Source: Tetradesmus obliquus
Taxonomy: Eukaryota; Chlorophyta; Chlorophyceae; Sphaeropleales; Scenedesmaceae
Reading direction: 5' to 3'
NCBI GenBank assembly: GCA_030272155.1
Contig: CP126198.1
Location: 2,108,001 to 2,172,000 of the forward strand
Length of the DNA stretch: 64,000 nt
The number at the start of each line of letters is the position of its first letter. Position 1 is the stretch's first letter. The notes under the pieces were generated by a model, which saw only the letters and a list, made by a program, of their open reading frames with translations, was not told the origin of the DNA and ran no database searches. Position numbers and translations under genes: made by a program. Shown piece after piece: positions 44,188-55,404 of the stretch.

Positions 44188-46340
44188 CTGAACACTGCCA
44201 GCATGTCTCAGGCAGTACCATCTGTTGAACAATATTCATCAAAATGATTGCCTGGCAGCCAGGCAGTGCCTTGCAGCAATGTTGTCATCATGGATTGACC
44301 AATGCAGCATCTTGAAGCTTCCAGCTGTACAAGGTTACACGACTTCTTGTTACACAAGCTCTGATGATGCATCTTGTGTTGCATGGAACGCACAGACCTG
44401 CCATGTAGGGCCCGTTGTGTGTTGCTGCCGTTCAAGGCTTGGACATTGATGGCTGTAGCGCCATCACACTGCACGCTGGTGTCATGCACGGTCTGCCAGC
44501 AGCAGCTGTGACATGTGAGTACCCGCAGGGTTCTCTGTTGTTGTGGCTACTAGATCCTTATGCTTACGCGCCATGCCACGCCCATGCTAACATGATGCGG
44601 TGTGCATAGAAAATGACAGCCCTATCATGTGACCCTTGCGTTTGTAGAAGTGGAGGCATACGCCCGCATGCAATGCATTTTTGGCAGCAGCGCCACGCCT
44701 ACCAGCAACTGCCCCGGTGGTTCCACCCGGTGGTTCACGGTGACATTACTTTACTGTAGGCAAATGTGCCTCAAGGGCTCTTCAGGTGTTTCTGTGGCCT
44801 TACCCACTGGTTGCGCCACACATGCCACGTCAACAGTGGTTGTCGAACTGGGGAACGAACAAAGGCTTTCATCTCAGTCAAGCGTGTTTTGCTGTATCAA
44901 ATGCATTACATTACATTACATTACATGCTCCACTCAAATGCACAAAGCAAACGCTATGCGTTTTACCTTACCCGCTGGTGTGAGTGTTCAAATCGCGTTG
45001 TCATACCTGGTAGTGGCATTAGCTGGCCACAGAGTGGCTGACACATTGCACGATATGTAAATAGAATACCTGCTGGACGGCAAGTACTCTATGTGTCTCA
45101 GGCATCCACAGCAGGTACGAGATACCTTGGCAGGCCAGTAATGCTGCCATGTCGACCTGGTTAGGTCAATGTGACATGCATGTTACGTGTCATTTGACAT
45201 GTTACACGTCCCATGTTTTGCAGAGGTGCACTGTGGCATCCTCGCTCACAAAAGTAGCCAATGTCAGGCTCACTGGGTAGATGAAAACATCCTGAACACA
45301 ATTCGACCACTGGGTAAGTCACCCCAACGTATTGTGCAGTGGTTGCCTTGCAATGCATGCTGTATACTTTTCATTGCATCAATCAAAGCTCAAAGTTCAA
45401 GTCAGATGCTGATGCCATCACAACCAGTAGACTGGCCCAGGGCTGGTACAACGCCACTCAAAAATATGCCCACAAGTGAGCCAGCAGCCCAACCAGCACA
45501 GACACACCTCAGCATCCAGCAGCAGCTGCTGCAGCTATGTGCAGCGCCAAGCCTTTCTGAGAAACATGATACAAATTGCGGCAACATCAACAGCAGGCAG
45601 GGCTAGCATGCAGCAGCATTGGGAAAAGGGCATTTGGTGTTGAAACTGTCCTTGTAGCAACCACACCCAGAACAGGGTCGGAATAATGTACAGCACCGCT
45701 GAGCATCTCCCAGGCAACATACAGTCCGAGCAGGGCTTGATGGATAACATGATGATGATGAGCCCGAGCAGGGCACCCAAATTCATCAAGCATGAGTTGC
45801 ACGGCATGAAGGCCTGTTGCCGATCAGGCGCTGGCAAGCACACCTCTCAGCCTTTGTAACAATTTGTGGAGTAGTGGTATAGTACAAATTGATCACATAC
45901 AATGTGTGGTGTGATGGGCTGACAATACCACATGGTATATACCAGTATATATACTGAATGCATCACACGTGGTGCTTCAACCGAGTCACAATACTGCAGA
46001 CTGGTGGTGTGACTTGTGAGGCAGTGCAGCACATCATGCTAATATGTCAGTACATGATCACATATTGCCTAACTCAGCCCTGCCCCAGCGACGCATGCAA
46101 GCAACACTGCACACTATTTGTACTTGCTGGAGCCCAATTAAGCATGCAATGTCATTGTCATCAGTGACACGCCGTGACAACGGCACAACTGCACTAGGCA
46201 GACCACAAGTCCATGGCATGGCTTGGAAAATCAAACTATAGCAACCCCACCTCCTTGCTGCTGCTGCTGCTGCTGCTGATGCTGCTGCACAAAGAACCAC
46301 AGCCAGCCTGGCACAACCAACCATGTGCAGCCATTACCTG
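44188..46340. other. 2.1-kb region without a recognised gene
   Basis: Lies between the 3' end of the beta-helix gene and the ghost array of the next minus-strand gene. A four-unit ATTAC pentanucleotide repeat sits at about 44905-44925. Open frames at 44629-45060 and 45187-45606 have no recognisable domains and no obvious splice partners. Further 3' exons of the minus-strand gene could be hidden here. Confidence 0.45.
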
Positions 46341-46906
46341 CTCAACAGCTGCCGAGGCATCCTGCGCAGCCCTCTGCAGCTGCTGCTGCTGCACACACTT
46401 CCGCGCACCACCAATCAAAACTGCAGCTGCCTGCCAGCAGCCACCTACTGAACAGCCGCCAAGGCATCCTCCGTAACTTCAAGCAGCTCCTGCCCGCTGC
46501 TGCTGCTGTACAACCTTTACAGCACCACCCAATACACAAAGCTACCTGCCAGCAACCATCTACTGAACAGCCGCCAAAGCCTCCTCCGCAAAATTTAGCA
46601 GCTCCTGCCCATTGCTGCTGCGCTCCAGCTGAACAGAACTGCCTGCCAGCCATTGCCAGCTGAACAGCAACCAGCGCATCCTTCACAACCTCAAGCAGCT
46701 CCTGCCCGCTGCTGCTGCTGCGGCGGCAGGTGCTGCTGCTGCCACACAACAACATAACTACCTGCCAGCCCGTGCTCGAACAACAGCAGCCAAGGCATCC
46801 TCCACAACCTCCAGCAGCTCCTGCCAGTCGCTGCAGCTGCTGCTGCTGCTGCACAATAACAACAACAACAACAACAACAGCAACAACAACAACAACAACA
46901 ACAGAA
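46340..46906 (-). repeat. Ghost copies of the 3' exon end of the helical-repeat gene
   Basis: At least four degenerate copies of the end of the preceding exon lie downstream in transcription direction, with ends near 46760, 46641, 46544 and 46430. They share the reading QELLEV followed by ALAAVQ or similar. A fifth, more distant copy (reading AAQDASAAVEQ) ends near 46338. Between the first copy and the real exon is an (AAC)n array at 46857-46904. Several copies keep a GGCAG-GTAG junction, which suggests the original was a splice donor rather than a stop. Confidence 0.8.
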
Positions 46907-47184
46907 CTACCTGCCAGCCATTGCCCGCTGGACAGCAGCCAAGGCATCATCCACAACTTCCAGCAGCTCCTGCCCGCTGCTGCTTCGCTCAAGCTTCCTG
47001 CGGCGCAAGCTGCCAAGCAGCGTACGCAACGCCACTGCCAGCTGCTGCGCATGACACGAGGTGCTGCTGCCGCTTGCTTCGCCTTTGCTGCTGCTGCTGC
47101 TGTTACTGGCTAGGCCGCCCCCAAAGGTAAATGAAGCCTCCGCTGCTGCAGCTGTTGCCGCACTGTGTGTGCTGGCACCCATGT

Positions 47185-47220
<36 letters not shown>

Positions 47221-49510
47221 TGCTGTTGTCCCCACTGATCAATTTCGGCCCAGTAGGCTCCAGCAGCAGCTGCGGTGCCTGCTTGGCAATGTCATGAGCC
47301 AGCTTGCATGCAACAAGAGCCGGCTCCATCATTGTGATGAGCACCAGCGGCTGTGCTGCTGATTTTGTCACACGCTCCACCACCGCTGCCACCACACCGC
47401 GCCAAGCGCTGCTGCATGCTGCTGGCTGCCCATCTGATTCTGTGCAGTCCATCGGCACGTGTGGCAGCAGGCAGCGGGCGAGCTCCAGTGCGGCAGTGTG
47501 CATGTGCCATCGTGAGGCGCGTTCAAAATTTGAAAGGCCGCCACTGTCATTTTTCAAAAGAGCTGAGACAGCTGCCAGCATACCTTCCCAGCTGCCTGCA
47601 GGCACTGCAGGTGGAGCTGCGTGATCTTGAGGCAGCTTGAATAGTTGCCGCACCACCGGATGCTGCAGCTGCTGCTGATGGTGAATTGCTTCTGCAAACG
47701 AGTGCAGCATCCACAGTGTAAGCGGCACAACACTTTGCAGGTGTGCCAGTGCCGGAAGCTCCACCTGATCATGGTTCTGCTGCTGCTTAAGTGCTGCCGT
47801 TGCTGCTGGTGCTGCAGTAAGCACCTGGGTCAAGCTGTCGACAGCAGCGTCACTGTCAGCTGCTGCTGGTGCTGCAGCAGCGGCCTGCTGTAGCAGCTGC
47901 TGCGCACTGCAAGCGGCACAAAGACTGCCACCTGCGCAATTTCTGCCACACTGAAGCTGCCACTCCATCGTGGCAAGTTTGGTTCACTGCTGCTGCTGTG
48001 GGCTTTTTGCAAGCAACTCTGGCAAGCCATCAGGGATGGAGCAGCACTGGCAACAGCAGCAGCTGCTAGTGGGAGTTGCCGAGCCGCCTGCAGCACAGCG
48101 CAGATGAAGCAAGGACAGTGCAAGAGAGGGCTGATACCATTGCAACAGCAGAGGAGTAGGGCTGCTGCTACTTGACAAGTCTGTCATGCGCTACACAGCA
48201 CCCTTCAGCTAGTGTACATCACGCACAAGCAGCAACCACAACTTGAACAAATACATGGATGTACACCTGGGCGGGCACACAGCTGTGACACCTGCTGCAC
48301 AACAGTCAGAACCATTGGCGGAGTGCATTACTTGGCAATGCTGGCTGTGCAAAGAGAAGCGAACGTAACGTAACAAAAACATGAACATTGTGCATGCCTC
48401 AAAGCAATCAACACATGCACTCACCTCTGCTGCCAGCTGTTGGTAGCAGTTCACACGCTTCAGCAGCAGCACCCACATATCGCGCACTGCCACTTGTACG
48501 GCAGCTGGCGCTGCCTGTTCCTGCCCTGTCAGCTGCTGCTGTCGAGCATCACCAACAGCATCAGCTGCACTAATGCTGCTACTGCCGCCTCCAATGCCAA
48601 TGGCTGAATGCGTCAAGCTCCCCATTGCCATCAAACCTGCTACAGACGGCGCCACAGCTGTGAAGCAGCATCGCGCCAGCTCAGCAGTCATTCCTGCAAG
48701 CTTGCTGATCATCTGCACGACAGCTAGCTGCACTGCTGGCGTGGTACGGTCAAGCATAGCTGCCTGCATAGCTGCATTTACTGGCTGGCTGCTGAAGAAC
48801 TGCTCAAGGCTAGATAGCGAAGCACTTGGGCCAGCTGCTTGCGCTACAGCAGCAACATTAAGCAGCAGTTGCCACAGCTCCTGCCGCACTGGTGACATCT
48901 GCAGCTGCGCCAAAGGCCCTGCTGCAGTTTCCTGCAAGCTGACAAGCTGCTGCTGCAGCTGCTGTAGCAGTGGCGGCATGGCGTTTGCCACCCATCTGCG
49001 TGCTGCTGCGGCCTGCAGCTGCTGAAGCAGGGAGTCTGACCGCGGCAGCAGCGGCTGCAGCAGCTTTGCAGCTGGCAGGCCTCTGCCAAGGGCGAGTACC
49101 AGCAGGGCTGCTGCTGCCTTGCCTGCTGCTTCGCTGCTGCATGATGCTGTCATCATGTTGGTTAGGTTGGCTGGATCTTCCCATACTGCAGCTAGCTGCG
49201 GTGCAGTTGATGCTGCAGCCAGTCTTGAGATGCACTCAATCAGGGCTGCGGTAGATGAGCTGCAGTGGTCAACATCTGGCAGTAGTTTGACCAGCGTTTG
49301 CAGGACTCCTGCCTGGAGGAGTGCCTGCAACTGTTGCTGCTGTTCTGGGGTTTGCTTGCTGGTGGAGCCGGCGAGCCAGAGGAGCAGCACCGCATTGCTT
49401 TGTGACTGCCTCAGCAACTCGGCCTTGAGTGTTACCGTGAGCGCGAGCTGGGTCGGTGCGGAGAGCTGGCTGCCAAGGAGCAAAGCGTTGTGCAGGTCGA
49501 TCAGCAGCAT
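46907..49510 (-). CDS. Large helical-repeat-like protein, function unknown
   Basis: Two long coding blocks, 48425-49510 and 46907-48087, are joined by an intron with GTGAGT donor and CAG acceptor in matching phase. The second block needs one extra base near 47910; with it the total is 755 residues ending in a TAG at 46907-46909. The alternative is that this TAG lies in a GTAG donor and the gene continues downstream. The protein is Leu/Ala/Gln-rich with amphipathic helices of 30-45 residues (for example LQALLQAGVLQTLVKLLP and LAVVQMISKLAGMTAELA), which suggests an armadillo/HEAT-like solenoid, but no family is recognised. A polySer stretch lies in the second half. The start chosen is the ATG at 49508-49510; a CAG acceptor 31 bases upstream leaves room for an earlier exon. 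Confidence 0.6.
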
Positions 49511-50451
49511 AATGGGCGCTGGGGCGCATACCAGTTTGAACTGCAAGTGTTGATAACTATCCTAGACTTGACGATGCCAGCAATGGCCGGGGGTGAGCGG
49601 AGTAAAGCTGGATATGCAGGAAAGGGTTGGCCTGCCATTCTTAGCAGGCCCTATGCGGAGCTCCGCGACGGATGATCTGCCAATAACATTTTTGCCGTCG
49701 AGCGTCCAGCCTAAGCGCTCCGCTCGCCAGATAAGCGTCGATTTGCAACCCTCTGCTATTAAGGAATCGTTCAAATGGCTTTTTGCAGCCAATAGACGCT
49801 GTATCGGCGAAGATCATTCATGGCACTGAAGTGTCGGGCATCTGCCTGCCGGGAACGCATGCGAGCGCCTACTGCAACAATAAACACTTTGGGCTGTTGA
49901 ACCTGCCCTCCGCTGGCGCTATCTAGTACTAACAGTTTTGTAACATGCAGCAGATCCGCACTGCACAGGAATGCAGCAACGACAGCTGACATTCGCTCAA
50001 GAAGGTCACTTCAAAATCTTTTGACAAGCAAATGGCAGGCTCGCTCGCTGACATGCGAGCTTGTTTGCTGCTGACAAATGCAGCGCTGCCGATTTAAGCC
50101 CTTGCTGAGCAGCTTTTCGTGAAGTTTCAAGAACAACATAAGAAAAAAGTGATTGTAGGAATAATAGCCGGCAGAGGGGCATTTTACGCAAGGCTAAACG
50201 CTGATGCTTAAGGCAAGCTTGCCAGCTCAGCTGAGAAATCTCACAGTCTTCAGTCAGCAAACAACAGTGCCAGCTGCTATACAGACATGCTTCATCGCAA
50301 CCACAGTCTCCTACGTTACTTGACGTCCTGCAACTGCAGGTTCACCCATGCACAAGGCGCACCACCATGTGTGATGCCTCACACGCCAGCGCGCTGATGC
50401 GCAGCACGAAGGCTAGCCTGCTGCACAAAATGCAGAGCATCCCCAAGGCGC
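49511..50451. other. Intergenic region between two minus-strand genes
   Basis: No gene recognised. It should hold the promoter of the helical-repeat gene and the 3' flank of the LRR gene. The open frames at 49771-49992 and 50006-50260 (-) lack domains. The region is low in triplet repeats. Confidence 0.5.
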
Positions 50452-53107
50452 TCACTCCTTATTCAGCCAACTTTTGCCCGCAAAGTACAATTGCTGCATG
50501 TCCACACAGTCAGGTGCCTCGTCTTTCAACTCTTTCAGAACATGCTGCAGCGCTACGCAGTCCAGGCTCATGCGCTCATCTGCACTCTTGGTGCGAATAG
50601 TGTCACACAGCCAGTTCAGGTGCTGCAGCCGCGGCAAACCCTCATCAATCGCTCGCATCAATGTGAGCACATCACCAGCCGCCTGCTGCCGCTCCTCTTG
50701 CGTGTAGCCCCTTCGCTCATAACCGTCATTATCAAAGTGTTCCGTCATCCAGTCCCACCACAGCGACAAGTGATGCAGTCCTGTCAGCTGCTGCACCACT
50801 TGCAGCAGCCCCTTACCCCCAACAGTCGCCTCAAGGGCCAAATGCGTCAGCCCAGTGAGCTGAGCTGCAGCCAGCACACACTGCTTAGGCAGTAGGCTCT
50901 CCTGCCAGCTGTACTCGTCTCTCCTATGGTACAGCCCTGAGTCCTCGTAGAACCCCAGGCTGCGCAGTGGCAGTTTGGGCCACACCGCTGCGTGCTGCTG
51001 CAGCAGCTTTTCATCCCATTCCAGCCAGACACCCTGCGGGTAGTAGCCTCCCTCGTAGCACAGCGTCACTTCCTGAAGTGCAGTCAGCTGCGTCAGCGCC
51101 AGCAGCTGGCTGCCTGGCACAGTACTAGGCCGCAGTGCCAACAGCTGCAAGCTGCGGAGGTGCAGCAACGGCTGCAAGTCAAAGCATTGCCAGGCATGCA
51201 GCTGCAACAGGCTGGCTGGCAGTGCATCTCCTGCAAGCAGCGGCAGCACTGCTGATAGCTGCAGCTTGGTGAGGGCTGTGAGGTGGGACAAGTTGAGTGG
51301 CTGCTGCCGCCGCACCTCTCGCGCCTGCAGCAGCATGCACACACAGGGCACAGCAGCATGGCGTCAGCAAACACGACATGCGATTAGTTTCCAGCACTAC
51401 CATGGCTAGGCGCGACCGCAGTAGGTGGTTCTCGCAGCAATTACAACAAAGGGCGTGCGTGTACGTGTGCCATCAGGCACATATAAGTTACACCACACAG
51501 CACACTTGGTCATGAGTTCACCCATGGGAGAGAGCACTACTTTCCAGGCGCTACTCCTCACTTGCACACAGCGGCACGCATATACGCGACGGCTTGACTT
51601 TTTTTTTTTTTTTACCAGGGGGACGGAATCCTACTGGCTCGCTACCACAGCACAATTGGGCAAGCCCAACTGTCGGGAGCGGGAGGCAATGCCTCACCAG
51701 CAGAACACGTCACAACACCCTATACCGGAGGTGCCCAGCGCCCGGACCAAAAAATAAGCGGGGAAGTTGAACCCCCCCACCCCCTTGGTGTGCCACAGCT
51801 CAATTGCATGCCGCACACACCCGACCAACACTCAGTGTTAGCCGCCCCAATAAAGGAGTCTATAAGTGCAAGCTTGTGAAAAAATGGACAGAGAGAGCTG
51901 CGCAAACTCCGGCGCATCTCACTAGCGCCAAACCTGCACTGCAGCTCCATGCACAGCGCCAACAACGGCTTCCACAATTGCGCCAACAACCCAACCAATA
52001 ACCGACTCATGCAGCTGCACAACCATATGAGTGCATGCATTGATTGTGGCGCGCAGTACCGTGCAAAACACCAGCTGCAGGGGCCCACATCCTGTAATTT
52101 CAATAACCGTCATCATCGCAAGTCACGTCACCTCAACAAGCTCTTCATACTCACTGTCACTGTCAGGAATGACATCTATGTCATCTGAGCTGACCAGCAC
52201 ACCCTCATCCTCTAGCCAGGCAGCTGCGCTCTCGTACTTCGCTGCCATCTCATAGATGTCATACTCGGCTTGACTATCTTTCCACGCACCTGCACCCCAT
52301 CTGCAGGGAAGCCAAACTCAACGCTCCCCTCATCTGTATCAACAGCACCGTGGTGTCCTCTGCCTCCCTTGTCCATCCCTAACCGCAGCTCCCGCAGCCC
52401 TGCAGGCAGCAGCAGCAGCCGCGCTAACGGCTCCTTGATGGTAAGCGGAACCTGCAGGCGCGTCAGTGCTGTCAGCTGCGCCAGGGTTTGACCGATGCCG
52501 CTGAACCACGTCTGCTGTAGCTCAAGACCACCGTCAAAGTCGAGAAAAAAAAGTCGAGATCTGCCATGCTGTTGGGCTGATGCAGCACGAGCTCGCGCAG
52601 CTGCCCCATTCCTGCAAGCACCTCCACAGCCTTGCTGCTTGGAGGCATGCAGTGCTGCATGCGCAGCTCCAACCGAGTCAACTGTCCTGCAAAGCCAGCC
52701 AGCCCACACAGGAGTGTCTCTGCACCGCTGTAGATGATGTTGCGCGCTGCGAAGCTCCGCAGACCAGCCAACTGTGCTGAGGCTATTGCAGCCGCCAGAG
52801 TGCGGCAGGCTGGTTCTCCTGCTAAGGCAAACTTTGGCGCCACTGTGCCTGTCTGTGACACCTGCAGCGTCTGCAGCATGCAGGCGTTGTGCTGCAGCCA
52901 CGCTGCCAGTCTCTGTCCTGCAAGCGGGCTGGATATCTTGAGCTGCACCTGCAGCTGTCCTGCAAGCTGGCTGCGCGCTGCTGCTGCAAATGCTTTGGAC
53001 AGCTGCAGCAGCTTGCAGGACAGCTTTATGTCGTTTGAAGCAGCTGCATGTGCTAATAAGGCAATCCATAGTTCACTGCATGGGTCTGCAGCTGCACTGC
53101 TGGGCAC
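50452..53107 (-). CDS. Leucine-rich-repeat protein with F-box-like N-terminus, 5' end uncertain
   Basis: Two exons: 52290-53107 and 50452-51324, with a GTGCGT donor, a CAG acceptor and phase 0 on both sides. Repeats of the type LTALTKLQLSAVLPLLAG, LLHLRSLQLLALRPS and LTGLHHLSLWW mark leucine-rich repeats. The opening, LWIALLAHAAASNDI followed by CKLLQLSKAF, resembles the degenerate F-box-like start of algal LRR proteins, which would suggest a ubiquitin-ligase adaptor; this is inference. No ATG opens the frame: it begins after an upstream stop at a GTG near 53107, so a first exon is missing. An 8-T run at about 52545-52552 breaks the frame; one more T restores it and makes the exon length a multiple of three. 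The intron contains a retrotransposon fragment. Confidence 0.7.
51590..52275 (-). mobile_element. 5'-truncated non-LTR retrotransposon with target-site duplication and poly(A) tail
   Basis: The 10-base sequence CGGCTTGACT (+ strand) occurs at 51590-51599 and at 52266-52275. Between them, on the minus strand, lie the end of an open frame (acidic, ending DSDSEYEELVE, stop about 52123), some 500 bases of untranslated sequence, and a 15-base A tail (T run at 51599-51613) that abuts one copy of the duplication. Direct repeats, a terminal A tail, loss of the 5' part and a coding remnant ending in a 3' UTR are the signs of target-primed reverse transcription. It lies within the LRR gene intron, in the same orientation as the gene. 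The family is not identified; a SINE or a processed transcript fragment are alternatives. Confidence 0.72.
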
Positions 53108-53769
53108 TGCCTGCTGCTATTTCCCAAGCAAATAAGCAATAACAAGCAGCAGCAGGGCAGCAAGCAGCAGTGCATAGCAGAAGAAGCAGATCAGTCTTAA
53201 TGCCCGAAATTATTTTCACAATCACCAGGCGTACCTAGGCAGAACCACAGCTGTGGTTGCTGCATTCACTGCTGCCTGCATCGTGCTAGCTGCTGCTGTT
53301 GGCCTGGTAGATATCACATCAAGACTCGCCGTATCTCCTGACATTTGCCGTGTCTTGTAAAGATGTGTTGTTGCTGAGTACAGATCTGTGCTTTGTTGTG
53401 AAGCTCAGGCTGCAGTCGCGTAGCAGCAGATGCAGCGCGCTTGCTGCTTGTACGCTCACAGCACGAGCCGCAGCTGCTGATGTGCAAGCTGTATGCCGAG
53501 CAACAGTATCCACGAAACAGTCTTCAGCAAGCGGTGACGTTGCAGCACCATTGCCGAGCAGTGGCAGCAGGGGGCCCCCAGCAGCTGCTGTCACCTGCTC
53601 AACCACAAGTAACAGTGACACCTAACAAACCCTGCCAGGCCCGGCAACAATCGACGATCCACAACGCTGGGCAAAGGTCAAGACAAATCGGCTCATTGTA
53701 CAGCGTGTCGACTACCGTGGCTGCGGCGCAGTAGCAGAACTTCGACACTGCGGCGAGGCACATGCAAGC
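53108..53769. promoter_or_regulatory. Divergent intergenic region, LRR gene (-) / WDR3 (+)
   Basis: The two genes point apart, so promoters of both should lie here unless the missing LRR first exon extends further. The minus-strand frame 53322-53621 is Ala/Ser/Leu-rich and might be that exon, but it has no ATG and no convincing donor. No TATA box was found. Confidence 0.45.
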
Positions 53770-55347
53770 ATGGTGAAGGCATATTTACGATACGAACATT
53801 CCGGAGTGTTTGGAGTTATATCGAGCAATTCAAACGTGCTGTATGATGCGAGTGGCAAGCAAGTCATCACTGGGGCACTAGAGAACATAGCTTTCTGGAA
53901 CATCAGGCAGGGAACTCAGGTGTGTTTTGCACATATAATCTGCTTTGCATTATTATGAAGCTGCCACTTCTGTGGCAGCAGCAGCAGCAGCACCAGCAGC
54001 AGCAGTCAGGCTGGCGGCAGCAGCAGCAGTACATGCTTTGCAGGCTGCTTGCTCTCCTTTATACACTTCAACAGCAGCAGCGCGAGCTGCACATTCATTT
54101 GATCAAGCGGTGACACTTGTGTTGATCTGCTCTGCATGCAGCGGACACAGAACCCAATCATGCATGGCACAACCCTAGCAGGCATCATTTCTCGTTGTGC
54201 ATATGCCTCAAGTGCCTTATGCTTATTGCACTTGCTTACTGCTGCTGCTTGCCTGCAGGTCGCCACCTTCAGCCCTGAGCTAGCCAGCAGCAGCAGCAGC
54301 ACAAAGGCAGCAGCAGAGGTCACGCAGACAGCGCTTGCGCCTGGCGGTCAGCAGCTGGCAGCAGGCTACTCTGATGGCACGGTGAGCTGCTGGCATGCTG
54401 CTGCTGCTGCTGCTGCTGCTCTGCTTTTCTCTGCAGCGCACTGCTCACAAACTCTCTGTTCTCAACATGCTGCAGCACAGCACAAAAAGCTGCAGTACTC
54501 ACCACGCCTTTGCTGCAGGATGCAATCCCATGTATTTTAGTTGGTGAACACGCACAACATAGATGGAACGGATGCAAATACCAACATGCTCTCTTTTCTT
54601 TATCATTGTATTATGTGTTGCTTCGCAGGTGCGCCTGTGGGACATTGCCAGCCGCAGCTGCCAGGTCACACTGACAGGTCACTCAGGGGCAGTGACATGC
54701 CTAGGGTTCAGTGCCAATGGGGCCCTGCTGGCCAGCGGTTCAGCAGACACCAGCGTCATTGTGTGGGACGTGGTGGGCGAGGCGGGGCTGGTGCGGTTCA
54801 AGGGCCACAAAGACGCAGTGACAGACCTGGTGAGGATGTTATAACGCAAGTGTTGACGAGAAGCAGCAACGGCTGCTGTAGATGCAGAGACTACAGCTGG
54901 ATGTTGAGGTTGATTGCGCTGCAATTGAGTGAAGGTGCACACCGGGCAGCAGCAGCAGCAGCTTGGTATTACTGTGCTGCTGTCATGTGACAACTTGCAG
55001 CATCGTCATGCCCTAACAGTGCTGCTAGACGCTGTGTTGAAGGTTGTTGCATCCAATCGCCGGCTGCTGTCTGCTCTCTCTCTGCAGGCGCTGATACACC
55101 AAGGCAGCCGCTTGATCAGCAGCAGCAAGGACGGCTGTGTGAAGGTGTGGGACGTAACGCTGCAGCACTGCTGCCAGACCCTGATAGGGTTTAAGGGCGA
55201 GGTCTGGAGCCTGGCAGTAAACCCTGAGGAGACCCGCGTCGTGGCCGGATGCGTTGACTCAGACCTCAGGGTTTATGCGATCCGGAACCCTGACGCTGCA
55301 GACGCAGCAGAAGCGGCGCAGGGCACAGCAGCAGCAGCAGGGGGCCC

Positions 55348-55404
<57 letters not shown>

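Noticed and set aside
47910-47934. A 25-base intron in the helical-repeat gene (GTGGCA to TTGCAG)
   Set aside because: Too short to splice; a single missing base explains the frame change and makes the exon length fit.
52132-52290. Continuation of LRR exon 1 into an acidic tail after a single-base deletion
   Set aside because: It can be made to fit in phase, but the flanking 10-base duplication and A tail explain this stretch better as part of an inserted retrotransposon.
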